The notes beneath the pieces are model-generated. The model was not told the DNA's origin. It saw only the letters and a program-made list of their open reading frames with translations, and made no database searches. Positions 9,863 to 18,441 of a stretch of DNA of 39,272 bases are shown one piece after another (position 1 is the stretch's first letter; every line of letters starts with the position of its first letter). The stretch comes from Methanoculleus sp. UBA430 (GTDB lineage Archaea; Halobacteriota; Methanomicrobia; Methanomicrobiales; Methanoculleaceae): positions 1,898-41,169 of the forward strand of contig NZ_DAXW01000014.1 of NCBI RefSeq assembly GCF_002506585.1, given 5' to 3'. Position numbers and translations under genes: made by a program.

Positions 9863-12055
9863 CTAAACAATCAGTAGTGATCCCTCCCCACCATTACTCT
9901 TTCTATTTATCAGCCCTGTCTCCTCGGAGTATTTGCTCATATCGTTTATCACGTAGAACCTATCGCCGAAAAGGTCGATTTCACCCGCGCGTTCCAGTTC
10001 CTTGAATTCGTTGGGGTAGATGTTGATCGTATACCCCTGCAGGCGCCGTGCGTACTTCCACGGTGATTCGCTGGTTCGGAGTTCGTCAACGAGTCTTCTC
10101 CCTTCTTCGCCGTAGGGGACGATAAGGTCCTTCGTACCCTGCTCGATAATGCTGAACTTCCAGCTGATATCCTCAAATGGGAATGCGAGGTCGCCAGCTC
10201 CTCTCTCGAATGACGGCAGTATTTCCTCCCGGTCAAGCCCCCCGTCACCCTTGTACGAGTAGAGCTTCCGGAAGTAACTCTCGACGGCCGGAAGGGAGAG
10301 TGGGTCGTCATAGGTATCCATGACCATCCTGCCGATCTCCGCCGTCAACCGCTGCCAGCTGGTGGCCTGGCCGTATTTCTCGGTCGATCGGAAGACGTAG
10401 ACCTCCCCCCGAACTGCCTTCCCCTCGCGGTTGCACCGCCCGGCGGCCTGGGCAACAGAGTCGATACCGGCCATTGCCCGGTAGACGACAGGAAAATCGA
10501 TGTCCACGCCTGCCTCGATCAACTGCGTCGAGACGACACGGCAGTCGGCACCTTCCTTGAGCAGATCTTTAATCTCCTTAAGCTGTTTCCTCCTGTGAGC
10601 GGGGCACATCCGGGCGCTCAGGTGATAGCACCTGCCGTGTTCTGAAAGTGCAGTATGCAGATGCTGCGCGTGGGCTCTCGTATTGACGATGCACAGCACC
10701 TGGCGATGTCCCTGCAACCTGGTAGTGAGTTCTTCATCGCTCAACGGTCCGAGATCATGCACGTTCACCCGCTGGAACATTTTGTAGAGGTCTCCTGGCG
10801 AGCGCATGATCTCGATGGGTCTGAGGCTTTCATCCAGAAGTTCGCCGAGCTTCGGCTGGGTTGCCGTGCAGATGACGACCGTAGAGCCGTAGTTCCGGAC
10901 GAGTTCCGAGAGCGCCTGGAGACAGGGCCTCAGGTAGTTCGTTGGCAGCATCTGGGCCTCGTCGAGTATGATCACGCTTCGAGAGAGGTTATGGATCTTC
11001 CGGCATCTCGATCGTTTGTTCGAGAAGAGCGATTCAAAGAACTGGACGTTTGTCGTTACGGTGATCGGTACGTCCCAGTTCTCGGCCGAGAGTTTGAGGT
11101 ACTGCTCCAGAGATTCGACATCATCGTCGGATACGGTGCTGGGATCGAAATTGCTGTGGTGTTCCAGCACGTTCCGGCTCCCGAAGATCTTCCTGAACAC
11201 GGCGGCATTCTGCTCGATGATGCTTGTGTAGGGGATGACGTAGAAGATTCTCTCCAGGCCGTGACGCTGTACGTGCTCAAGCGCAAACGCCATCGACGAG
11301 AGCGTCTTCCCCCCGCCGGTCGGAACGGTCAGGGTAAACATCTGCTGAGGGAGGGCAGCCATCTCTCTGCACTGCTCGTAGATCTCTCTCCTCTGCCTGT
11401 TGATTGGGGTCTCCTCGGCACCAGAGAGGAGAGCGGTCATATATTCGTCGAATTTCCGGGACAGGGTTTCAAACGATTCATACCTCCCCCGAACAGAGGC
11501 TGTAGCAGGAGCCGAAAACGCTTCCGTATCAAGAGAATCCGCATCGACGAGGCACGAGTAGAGCATACGCGTATAGAAGGCTATCGTAAACCCCGCTCTC
11601 TTCTGCACCGGGCGTACAGCCGGGCGGAATCCAGCAAGGTCCGGGGCCTGGACCTCATCCCGATAGGCCGAGTAGTCCGGGAGAAACCTGTTCCCCAGGC
11701 GTTCCTCGAGCCCACTCTCGCTGCTGCCGTAGTTTAACAGGCCGCCGTGATGCCCGGTGATGATGTACTCGAGAATACGACTGAACTGTTTGGGATAGAG
11801 TGCTCTCGCCTCCCGTGCACCGGCGGTCGAGTGGTCGACCCGGATACGAGCTCCTTCCAAGCGCCGCTGAAAATCGACAGAGTACTTTCCGATGTCATGC
11901 AGCAGACCTCCGGCATAGGCGATATCGCTGGCGTGGAATGTGTCCGCAAAATCCGATGCGATATCGGCAACATTCTGGAGGTGGACGCTGAGCAGTTGCC
12001 AGTCCTGCTTATTGGGAACATCTGTGGAGTGAGCATAGTAGATAGGGTCGGCCAT
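9863..12055 (-). CDS. cas3: Cas3 helicase-nuclease
   Basis: A 730-residue Cas3 that unwinds and degrades DNA bound by Cascade. An N-terminal HD nuclease domain shows His25, His53-Asp54 (LLHDIGKYS), His75 (DHSTAGA) and His102-His103. The SF2 helicase follows with Walker A TVPTGGGKT (243-251), DEAQ box (365-368), motif III CTATQP, and motif VI AQAAGRCNREG. It is the first gene of the cas operon, and cas5c starts at or just after its stop. All key motifs look intact, so interference should be functional. Confidence 0.98.
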   Translation of the reverse strand: MADPIYYAHSTDVPNKQDWQLLSVHLQNVADIASDFADTFHASDIAYAGGLLHDIGKYSVDFQRRLEGARIRVDHSTAGAREARALYPKQFSRILEYIITGHHGGLLNYGSSESGLEERLGNRFLPDYSAYRDEVQAPDLAGFRPAVRPVQKRAGFTIAFYTRMLYSCLVDADSLDTEAFSAPATASVRGRYESFETLSRKFDEYMTALLSGAEETPINRQRREIYEQCREMAALPQQMFTLTVPTGGGKTLSSMAFALEHVQRHGLERIFYVIPYTSIIEQNAAVFRKIFGSRNVLEHHSNFDPSTVSDDDVESLEQYLKLSAENWDVPITVTTNVQFFESLFSNKRSRCRKIHNLSRSVIILDEAQMLPTNYLRPCLQALSELVRNYGSTVVICTATQPKLGELLDESLRPIEIMRSPGDLYKMFQRVNVHDLGPLSDEELTTRLQGHRQVLCIVNTRAHAQHLHTALSEHGRCYHLSARMCPAHRRKQLKEIKDLLKEGADCRVVSTQLIEAGVDIDFPVVYRAMAGIDSVAQAAGRCNREGKAVRGEVYVFRSTEKYGQATSWQRLTAEIGRMVMDTYDDPLSLPAVESYFRKLYSYKGDGGLDREEILPSFERGAGDLAFPFEDISWKFSIIEQGTKDLIVPYGEEGRRLVDELRTSESPWKYARRLQGYTINIYPNEFKELERAGEIDLFGDRFYVINDMSKYSEETGLINRKSNGGEGSLLIV

Positions 12056-12167
12056 CGATCTAACAATTCAATACAGGGTGGATAAACATTATCATTCATT
12101 TATGCCCCACCCGGCCGCCCCTATACCAAAAAGATTCGATCTCCTGCACCACAACCAGATCTCGCCC
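12056..12167 (-). promoter_or_regulatory. Promoter region of the cas operon
   Basis: The 112 bp upstream of cas3 contain AT-rich TATA-like sequence on the minus strand (ATAATGTTTATCC, about 12082-12094), some 30 nt before the cas3 ATG. That spacing fits an archaeal TATA box with a very short leader. The box is read by eye and no regulator site was recognised. Confidence 0.45.
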
Positions 12168-12332
12168 TCAAACACCCCCGCCAAACACCGCCCGACCGAC
12201 GAGACAACAGAGCCCGGCCACGATCACCGCCGCCGGGATGGTCAGGACCCACGCGGCGACGATCTCGCGGACCACGCCCCACTTGACCGCCGAGTAGCTG
12301 CGGGTTGCACCGACGCCCATGATCGCGCCGGT
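12168..12332 (-). pseudogene. 3' remnant of a PiT phosphate transporter gene
   Basis: The last 54 or so codons of a PiT-family transporter are present on the minus strand, from TGAIMGVGATRSYSAVKWG to a proper stop. They closely match the C-terminus of the intact PiT gene at 31076-32260, in protein and in DNA, with runs of identical bases near 12255-12332. Upstream of codon TGAI the similarity stops, so the rest of the gene is missing. The remnant sits between the cas operon and the primase module and probably marks an old recombination or insertion edge. Confidence 0.85.
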
Positions 12333-12606
12333 GCGTCGTCGCGGACCTCTGCCGGTATTACCGGGAACTGCGGGTACTGAAGGGATTCTCACTCACACTT
12401 CGCGCGGTTCTTGCTCATATCATCTCACATGCATCTATTTTTATGCGAGAGGCGCCGGCGACCAATGTCAGAACTACGGCATCTCAGCAGAGCGGCAAGA
12501 GGCCGCCTAGGAACCACCTGGCCCATCTCCCGGGTGGCAAAACTCATCCGGGAGAAGGCGTTGAGGATAAAGTCAGATTGATAGCATTACACGGTGAGGA
12601 AACAGA
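12333..12606. other. Promoter-bearing stretch upstream of the primase module
   Basis: This 274-bp stretch has no long gene. It holds a TATA-like box (TATTTTTAT, 12436-12444), a possible 38-codon reading frame at 12465-12581 described separately, and a ribosome site (GGTGAGG, 12593-12599) for the gene at 12607. It is probably the promoter and leader of the operon that runs to 16033. Confidence 0.5.
12465..12581 (+). CDS. Possible 38-residue leaderless small protein
   Basis: A short frame runs from ATG 12465 to TGA 12581. A TATA-like box at 12436-12444 is centred about 25 nt before the ATG, so a transcript would start at or near the ATG without needing a ribosome site, and none is seen. The C-terminal half (WPISRVAKLIREKALRIKS) is basic and vaguely recalls the first helix of archaeal histones (PIxxVxRIIxxA), but the frame stops before a histone fold could form. 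It may be a leader peptide, a truncated gene or chance. Confidence 0.3.
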   Translation: MSELRHLSRAARGRLGTTWPISRVAKLIREKALRIKSD

Positions 12607-12873
12607 ATGCACAGCATAGATAGGAAAGACGGCAGCCCCCATGATGAAGCGTGCGCCAACATCGATTCACACGGGACTGCCAACAGCTCTTCTCCGCCCG
12701 GAGTGATAAGACCATCTCCTGAGGAAGAACGCGCCAGTATTGTCCCGCTCTTCCTCGTCCCGCGGGCGGTGGCGGATGTAATCCGGCGCCACGGGAGAGC
12801 CGTCCGCGAGATCAACGTCCGACGGACCCGGAACCACCAGTATGCAATAAATGTCGAGCGAGGGCGGTCATGA
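12607..12873 (+). CDS. Unknown small protein of the primase module
   Basis: An 88-residue protein of unknown function. The N-terminal 40 residues are polar and look disordered (many Ser, His, Pro, Asp), and the C-terminal half is basic and probably folded (PRAVADVIRRHGRAVREINV). A ribosome site GGTGAGG lies 7 nt before the ATG. Its stop overlaps the next start as ATGA, so it is co-translated with the gene at 12870 and probably belongs with the primase-helicase. A nucleic-acid-binding helper role is only a guess from charge and context. Confidence 0.65.
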   Translation: MHSIDRKDGSPHDEACANIDSHGTANSSSPPGVIRPSPEEERASIVPLFLVPRAVADVIRRHGRAVREINVRRTRNHQYAINVERGRS

Positions 12874-13244
12874 CCGAAAAGTCGAAAACCTTCGGTTTTC
12901 TCCCGCTCCGGTCCGATTGGACCATCGCGGCGGGTACCCTCAGCCACGGTGCGAACGGAACGCTCCGGATCGCCGTCGAGGCCGAGCGCTACCGGATCGA
13001 GGCAGATGACCTGAAGAGCCTCCTCTTCTACGGCCGGGTGATCCCGATCGTCGAGGACCGCTCGCAGGCCCCCGCCGCGGGAGTCACTATCGAGGGGCAC
13101 GCGGCGATGAACGCGTCGGGCAAGGCGGTGATGCTGCATTCCCGCGCCGGTTCCTACATCATCCCGCTCGTCAGTTTCCAGCGGGTCGCCCGCGGGGAGG
13201 CCATTTCCGCTCCCCTCTTCCCCCTGGTCGGGGTGACAGCATGA
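12870..13244 (+). CDS. Unknown protein of the primase module
   Basis: A 124-residue protein of unknown function, probably beta-rich, with alternating hydrophobic strands (FGFLPLRSDWTIAAGTL; GTLRIAVEAERYRIEADDL; KAVMLHSRAGSYIIPLVSF). No catalytic motif, signal peptide or membrane segment is seen. It overlaps both neighbours by 4 nt (12870-12873 and 13241-13244), so three genes form one translationally coupled unit ending in the primase-helicase. A structural or DNA-binding accessory role in element replication is inferred from position only. Confidence 0.7.
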   Translation: MTEKSKTFGFLPLRSDWTIAAGTLSHGANGTLRIAVEAERYRIEADDLKSLLFYGRVIPIVEDRSQAPAAGVTIEGHAAMNASGKAVMLHSRAGSYIIPLVSFQRVARGEAISAPLFPLVGVTA

Positions 13245-16033
13245 TCGAGGGGATCAGAAGCGTGGTGAAGATCCTCGCCCCCGGCGGCGTAATCGAGGTC
13301 CGGGCACTCGCCGACGGCGTGACGCACTCCGGCTACTTCGACGATTACGAGCGCCTCGCCCGGGCTGTCGAGGCCCTCGACGCCGACCCTTCGGTCGCCG
13401 GGATCTACGTCACCCTGAACACCCCGAACCCCGCCCTCCTCGCCCGCCGGGCGAACCGGATCAAGATGCGGCTCTCCCGGAAAGACGCGACGACCGCCGA
13501 CGCCGACATCATCCGCCGGCGCTGGCTCCCAATCGACATCGACCCGGTGCGGCCGAGCGGGGTCTCGTCGACCGATGCGGAGCATAACGCGGCGCTCGCT
13601 GTCGCGGAGCGGATCGCGGCGTATCTCGCGGAGCAGGGGTTCCCGGAACCCCTCCGGGCCGACTCCGGCAACGGCGCCCACCTGTTGTACAGGATCGACC
13701 TTCCAAACGACGAAGCGGCAACCGCGCTCGTGAAGGGAGCGCTTGCCACCCTCGACGCCCTCTTCTCGAACGAGGCCGTCACCGTCGATACCGCGAACCA
13801 CAACGCCGCCCGGATCTGGAAACTCTACGGCACGCTCTCCCGGAAGGGCGACAACACTCCCGAGCGCCCCCACCGGCGGGCGAAGATCCTCGCGGTTCCA
13901 CCGGAGATCGGTGTGGTTCCGCTGGAGCGGCTAGACCGCCTCGCCGGGATCCTCCCCCGGGAAGGACCATCACAGCCGAAGAAGGGTTCCCGGCGGATCG
14001 ACCTCGCCGCCTGGCTCACGGAGCACGGCATCGCCGTCCGGAGCACGCGACCTTACCAGGGCGGCACCCTCTACGTCCTCGCGGAGTGCCCGTTCTCGCC
14101 GGCGCACAAGGACGGGGCGTTTGCCATCCAGTTTTCAAACGGCGCCGTCTTTGCCGGCTGCCACCACGCGAGTTGCGGCGGTGGGGCGCAGCGGTGGCCG
14201 GAACTCCGGGGGATGTACGGGCGGAAAAGGCCGGAGAAAGAGGCGGCACCCGCATCTCCCCCTGCTCCGGCACCGGTGGATGACGAGCACCGCCGCCGGG
14301 CAAGAGAGATCCTTCAGGCCGGCGACCCGCTCGCGTTCCTCCTCGACACCTTCAACAAGAGCCATGTCGGCGATCGGACGGTCGCGGAATGTCTCGTGAT
14401 GTCTCTTGCGTCCCAATCGGTCGAGAACACGAACGGCCTTCATGTCGCCATCTCCGGCAACTCCGGGAAGGGGAAGAGCCACGCCTGCACCACCATGCTC
14501 CAGCAGGTCCCGGAGGAGTACCGCCTCGCCGGCACGGTCTCGGACAAGGCCCTCTACTACAACGGCAGCCTGCAACCCGGGACCGTCTTCCTCTTTGATG
14601 ATGTCTCGCTCTCTGATGACCTGCAGGAAGTTCTCAAGGCCGCAACCGCGAACTTCCGGGTGAGCATCGAGCACCAGACGGTGACCACCGACCGGAAACT
14701 CCAGATCTGCCGCATCCCGGAGCGGTGCGTCTGGTGGCTCGCGAAGGTCGAGGACGCCGGGGACGACCAGGTGGCGAACCGGATGCTCACGGTCTGGATC
14801 GATGACTCCCTCGAACAGGACGAGCGGGTGCTCCGGTACATGAAGGAGCGGGAGGTGAGGGAGGACGGCGGCGACGGCGAGGACCCCGATCTCGTGATCT
14901 GCCGGGAGATCTGGCAGATCCTCAAGGGGATTCGCACGCACGTCTCTATCCCGTATGCCCGGAGCGTGCAGTTCTCAGCGACCACGAACCGTCGCAACCC
15001 CGGTATCCCCTTTGACCTGATCAAGGCCTCCGCCCTCATCCACCGCTTCCAGAGAGAGGCGTATGATGGAGGCATCAGGGCAAACCTGGACGACTTCACG
15101 GCGGCGGCCCGGGTCTATGCGGCGATCAACGGCGAGACCGGGGGGCAGGAGACGAAGACGACGAAGAACGAGGCCGCAGCGCTCGCGACGGTGGCGACGA
15201 TGGGCTGGGAGCAGTTCACGATCAAGATGCTCCAGGAGGCGCTCGGGCTCTCCTACCACCAGACCTATCGTATCCTCCACGGCTATACGAGCCGGGGGAC
15301 GGCCTACTCCGGTCTCCTTGAGAAATGCCCGGCGGTCAGTTTCTTCGATACGATGGTCACCGAGGATGTGGAAGGATACGCGATGCGGCGGCGGGAGCAC
15401 CTCTTCTCCTTCGACTGCGCTGTCTACCGGCGCTGGGCCCATGGCGGCGGGGTCTGGCTGGATGGGGACCGGGATGGTGGTCCCGATAACCCGGGGGGGC
15501 CACCAGACTTGAGCGGGAGCACTGGCGGTTTCGACATTGCAGCAGGTTTACCGCAGGATTCCAGCACCGGGTGCAACGATCAAGCGGCTCAAAACGACGT
15601 TGAATTGGCCGATCTTTGTACCGATAGAGAGAGGCGTCTCCCTTTCAGTACTGAAGTACAGCAGAACATACCCACAGTCCCCGGTACCGGCTCCGTGGTG
15701 AGTGCGTCTGCGGGTGCGTGTGAAACCCACAATGCCGGAACCGATCCCGGGATACTGGTGTCACGGGGCGGAAACATCAATCAGACGCCATTCAGTCGCC
15801 CTCCGGCTGGCATCGCCGGCTGTAATACGCTGAAAAGAGATGCAAGGCGAGGGCCCATGCCGCAAGAGCCCCTATCGGGGGTCCTCGATCACCGGGAGTT
15901 TCTCCGGGTGAAGGTCGAGCTCGGCCGGTGCGATCTCTGCGATACGGGAAAGGCGGTCTACCGCTCGCGGGAGGCGCAGACGAGCCTCTGCGAGGTGCGA
16001 CGGTTCGCAGAACCGGAGCATGAGCACCGTTAG
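13241..16033 (+). CDS. AEP-type primase fused to an AAA+-like helicase, mobile-element replication protein
   Basis: A 930-residue protein with a primase-polymerase half and an ATPase half, as in replication proteins of plasmids and viruses. The archaeo-eukaryotic primase signs are IDID (98-101), SGNGAHLLY (142-150, His147) and TVDTANHNAARIWKLYGT (182-199). A zinc-binding segment follows (Cys283, His289, Cys307, Cys312, with CHHASC). Walker A SGNSGKGKS is at about 405-413 and Walker B LFDDVS at 451-456. The last 180 residues are low-complexity and end with CDLC and another Cys. The stop codon lies inside a hairpin repeat unit (16024-16037), so the C-terminus may have been altered by a repeat insertion. 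The family is inferred from motifs. Confidence 0.85.
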   Translation: MIEGIRSVVKILAPGGVIEVRALADGVTHSGYFDDYERLARAVEALDADPSVAGIYVTLNTPNPALLARRANRIKMRLSRKDATTADADIIRRRWLPIDIDPVRPSGVSSTDAEHNAALAVAERIAAYLAEQGFPEPLRADSGNGAHLLYRIDLPNDEAATALVKGALATLDALFSNEAVTVDTANHNAARIWKLYGTLSRKGDNTPERPHRRAKILAVPPEIGVVPLERLDRLAGILPREGPSQPKKGSRRIDLAAWLTEHGIAVRSTRPYQGGTLYVLAECPFSPAHKDGAFAIQFSNGAVFAGCHHASCGGGAQRWPELRGMYGRKRPEKEAAPASPPAPAPVDDEHRRRAREILQAGDPLAFLLDTFNKSHVGDRTVAECLVMSLASQSVENTNGLHVAISGNSGKGKSHACTTMLQQVPEEYRLAGTVSDKALYYNGSLQPGTVFLFDDVSLSDDLQEVLKAATANFRVSIEHQTVTTDRKLQICRIPERCVWWLAKVEDAGDDQVANRMLTVWIDDSLEQDERVLRYMKEREVREDGGDGEDPDLVICREIWQILKGIRTHVSIPYARSVQFSATTNRRNPGIPFDLIKASALIHRFQREAYDGGIRANLDDFTAAARVYAAINGETGGQETKTTKNEAAALATVATMGWEQFTIKMLQEALGLSYHQTYRILHGYTSRGTAYSGLLEKCPAVSFFDTMVTEDVEGYAMRRREHLFSFDCAVYRRWAHGGGVWLDGDRDGGPDNPGGPPDLSGSTGGFDIAAGLPQDSSTGCNDQAAQNDVELADLCTDRERRLPFSTEVQQNIPTVPGTGSVVSASAGACETHNAGTDPGILVSRGGNINQTPFSRPPAGIAGCNTLKRDARRGPMPQEPLSGVLDHREFLRVKVELGRCDLCDTGKAVYRSREAQTSLCEVRRFAEPEHEHR

Positions 16034-16339
16034 GTGCGAGGGGTGTTATGCCCGGCTGGTGCGGGAGGGGAACGCGAGGGAGGGGGTGCGGTGAACGACT
16101 GGCGGGAGCGTAGCGAGCGGCAGGAGTTCGAGCACCGCCAGGTGCGAGCAACGACGCGTGCCCCGCCAGGGTCCGGCGGTTGTGCTCGGGATGACCGGAG
16201 CACGTTCTCTTACCGTCCCGGCTGCCAATCGCGCCTTAATCCCTGCGTTCAGAAAGGGTTATCTTTTAGTACCGGTAATACGCACACATACAGATTTGTT
16301 TCCCGATTATAGCGGTAGTCTCAAGTTCGAGGTGATGGG
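16034..16339. other. Noncoding stretch with hairpin repeat units and the Panacea gene promoter
   Basis: No convincing gene is seen. Two units of the short hairpin repeat occur: 16024-16037 (GCACC-GTTA-GGTGC) and 16132-16145 (GCACC-GCCA-GGTGC), the second preceded by CAGGAGTTCGAG. A TATA-like stretch near 16259-16269 and a ribosome site GAGGTGAT (16329-16336) serve the gene starting at 16340. An open frame at 16034-16312 has the composition of the repeat rather than of a gene. Confidence 0.6.
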
Positions 16340-17365
16340 ATGCGGAAGCAGAAGTTGATCAATGCGTTGCTATACGCGGTGGAGCAGAACGGTCGCATCG
16401 GCCGGACGAAGCTCCTGAAGTTCATCTTCTTTGTGGACCTCATCTACTACAACCAGCGAGGGACAACGCTCTGCGGGACGACTTACATCCGCATGCCGAA
16501 AGGACCTGCGGAGGCTGCGGCGTTCCAATTAACGTCGGAATCGAACGCATATTTTGAAGTGCAGGTCCCAACAGCAAATACGCATACGGAAAGAAGAGAT
16601 CCGGGCGGTTTTTCCCGAAGAAATACCTACGAGTCGTACGAATACAGACCCAGGAGCAAGGCAGTTCTCACCATCTTTACACCTTACGAGCGAGTCCTCC
16701 TCTGGTCGGTGCTCCAGTGGATGAAGTTTAAAAAAACGGATCTCATCAGTGACATTACCCACTATTTCCGTCTCTGGAAGGAGCTTTCAGATGGAGAAGA
16801 TATCCCTCTCGAGTACTTCCAGTTGAACCGCCGCGAGAGAATGTATCTGGAACAGTCCGGCCTGCATGCCGACGGCTTTGAGCGCACGTTCTGCACAGGC
16901 ATCCTCCCTCTCTCAACAGAGGTTAGCAATGCGCTCCACCCCCTGAATGCGGAGCGGATTGCCACCGTCGAGGAGGTCCTGGACAGCTTCATCGCGGCGT
17001 ATCCCCTGCCCGCCCTTGAGATCTTCTACGACGCATACCTGGCGTGGGACGACGCCTACCGCTCGACGCTCCGCCACAACCCTTCGCATGCCCCCGCACT
17101 TGCGACCGAAGGCTGCGATGCCCTCTGTCTCGTCTCGCACGTCGTCGCGACGCATATGGTCCCGATTGTGTATAGCGAGGAGCAGTTGCAGGAGTTCTGC
17201 GACACCGCGGAGCGGCGCTTCAACGCCGAGCGGGACGCGATCACCCGCGATAATCCGCCCTCGCCCCCACCGGATTCCGACGGCGAGGTCTCGGCTCTCG
17301 TCGATATGGCAATGCGCATCTCCCGCGATCTCGCGTGCAGCGAGTCGCCGGCAGGGAGGAGGTAA
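16340..17365 (+). CDS. Panacea/SocA-like (DUF4065) protein, likely antitoxin
   Basis: A 341-residue protein whose first 60 or so residues resemble the Panacea/SocA domain: KLINALLYAVEQNGRIGRTK, then LLKFIFFVDLIYYNQRG and a Gly-Pro-Ala segment (KGPAEA). Panacea proteins are known as antitoxins that pair with very different toxins. This one is longer than the simple SocA form, with an extra helical C-terminal region of unknown role. Ribosome site GAGGTGAT precedes the ATG by 3 nt. The next gene, a PIN nuclease, begins one base after its stop, so the two form a toxin-antitoxin-like pair. Domain assignment is by pattern. Confidence 0.65.
   Translation: MRKQKLINALLYAVEQNGRIGRTKLLKFIFFVDLIYYNQRGTTLCGTTYIRMPKGPAEAAAFQLTSESNAYFEVQVPTANTHTERRDPGGFSRRNTYESYEYRPRSKAVLTIFTPYERVLLWSVLQWMKFKKTDLISDITHYFRLWKELSDGEDIPLEYFQLNRRERMYLEQSGLHADGFERTFCTGILPLSTEVSNALHPLNAERIATVEEVLDSFIAAYPLPALEIFYDAYLAWDDAYRSTLRHNPSHAPALATEGCDALCLVSHVVATHMVPIVYSEEQLQEFCDTAERRFNAERDAITRDNPPSPPPDSDGEVSALVDMAMRISRDLACSESPAGRR
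17358..17362 (+). promoter_or_regulatory. Ribosome binding site that selects a CTG start
   Basis: GGAGG lies at the very end of the Panacea-like gene, 4 nt before the CTG at 17367. No ATG, GTG or TTG exists in the right frame near this site, while the PIN fold begins at once after the CTG. Confidence 0.65.
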
Positions 17366-17366
17366 C

Positions 17367-18026
17367 CTGCCCTATTTCCTCGACAGTAACGTTCTCATCG
17401 GCTACTATTTTCACGTCGCCGACACCTGGGGAACTGAGGCCACGGACGTCTTCGAGGATCCGGAGCCGAACCATTCGAGCACAGGGGTCTGGGCCGAGTG
17501 TTTCGGGGACGGGACGGGAGGCCGGTGCCACACCATCCAGCAGAATCTCGTCCGCGAGTTCCGGCGGGCGGTTGCGCACTTAAAAAGGGACGGTTCGGCA
17601 GATACCCTCCTCGCCGAGGCCGAAAGCCGGGGGTGGAAGACCGTCCCGCTTCTCCGGCGTGTGGCCGAACTCTGTCGCGAGCAGCCGGCAGCGGCCCACA
17701 AGACGCTCCTCGCGGTGAAGGAGTGGTATGAGGAACTCTGCCGGCGGCGGCGCTGTGTCCTCGACGACCGGAAGGCGCTGGCCATCCACGCACGAACGGA
17801 GCCCTACCGCGAGATCTGGGACCGGTTCAGTGCGGTCATCGACGACTACGACGACTGCGAGGTGCTCCTCGACGCCCACGACGTCGCCGCGGCGATCGAC
17901 GGCACGGTGCTCTATACCGGGGACTACCGTCACATCATCGCCAACCGGGAACTCATTCTTTCGGAAACCAGCCTCCACGATGTCCGGTATCTGGGAGACC
18001 GGACGGGCGGGCGGCCGCCGGCGTGA
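17367..18026 (+). CDS. PIN-domain nuclease, likely toxin, apparent CTG start
   Basis: About 219 residues with PIN-fold signs: a first acidic residue in the opening strand (PYFLDSNVLIGYYF), acidic residues in the middle (WAECFG), and the C-terminal pattern LLDAHDVAAAIDGTVLYTGDYRHI, the usual end of a PIN active site. PIN toxins cut RNA. The frame is open far upstream but overlaps the previous gene, and the natural N-terminus falls at a CTG preceded by a full GGAGG. A rare CTG start is therefore proposed. Pairing with the Panacea-like gene suggests that the latter neutralises it. It could instead be a stand-alone RNase. Confidence 0.75.
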   Translation: MPYFLDSNVLIGYYFHVADTWGTEATDVFEDPEPNHSSTGVWAECFGDGTGGRCHTIQQNLVREFRRAVAHLKRDGSADTLLAEAESRGWKTVPLLRRVAELCREQPAAAHKTLLAVKEWYEELCRRRRCVLDDRKALAIHARTEPYREIWDRFSAVIDDYDDCEVLLDAHDVAAAIDGTVLYTGDYRHIIANRELILSETSLHDVRYLGDRTGGRPPA

Positions 18027-18441
18027 AGGAACCGTCGACGGTGTTTCATATCTCCGGGGAATAAGGCCTGAAGAAACAGTGAGCATCCTCGCTGTTGAAG
18101 AGTAGATTGCCCATCCATGGCACCCCGAAAGGGGAACATGTGAGTAAGATTTGACATCCAGATCTGCGTAACGTCTGGAGACACGAGGCATACGATTTCA
18201 CCATCCGGCTGAGGAGAACATCGATGCCCTTGTTCTATCGCTCGGCAACGTTTACCGGAAACTGAATGCGGGTGATTTCATGGGCCGGGATCAAGTACCC
18301 ATCAAGTACGGAAAAGCCGGCAGATATCTGGATATATGCAGATCGCCAGCAATATCGCTGACGTTAATTTCCGGAAGCGGGCACTCAGAATACAACCCAT
18401 CAAGTATTCCTCCCGTCTGGTGCCGCCCACCACGGGATATT
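18027..18441. other. Gene-poor stretch with possible gene fragments
   Basis: These 415 bp lie between the PIN gene and the broken RhuM gene. Two short open stretches on the plus strand look protein-like but have no start: about 18043-18105 (VSYLRGIRPEETVSILAVEE, then stop) and about 18170-18340 (ENIDALVLSLGNVYRKLNAG and onwards). They may be the remains of decayed genes, but no family was recognised. No RNA gene or promoter was identified. Confidence 0.4.

Noticed and set aside
10655..11737. 360-codon plus-strand frame opposite cas3
   Set aside because: Antisense shadow of the cas3 helicase region.
16034..16312. 92-codon frame after the primase gene
   Set aside because: Made largely of hairpin repeat sequence, with no protein-like features.
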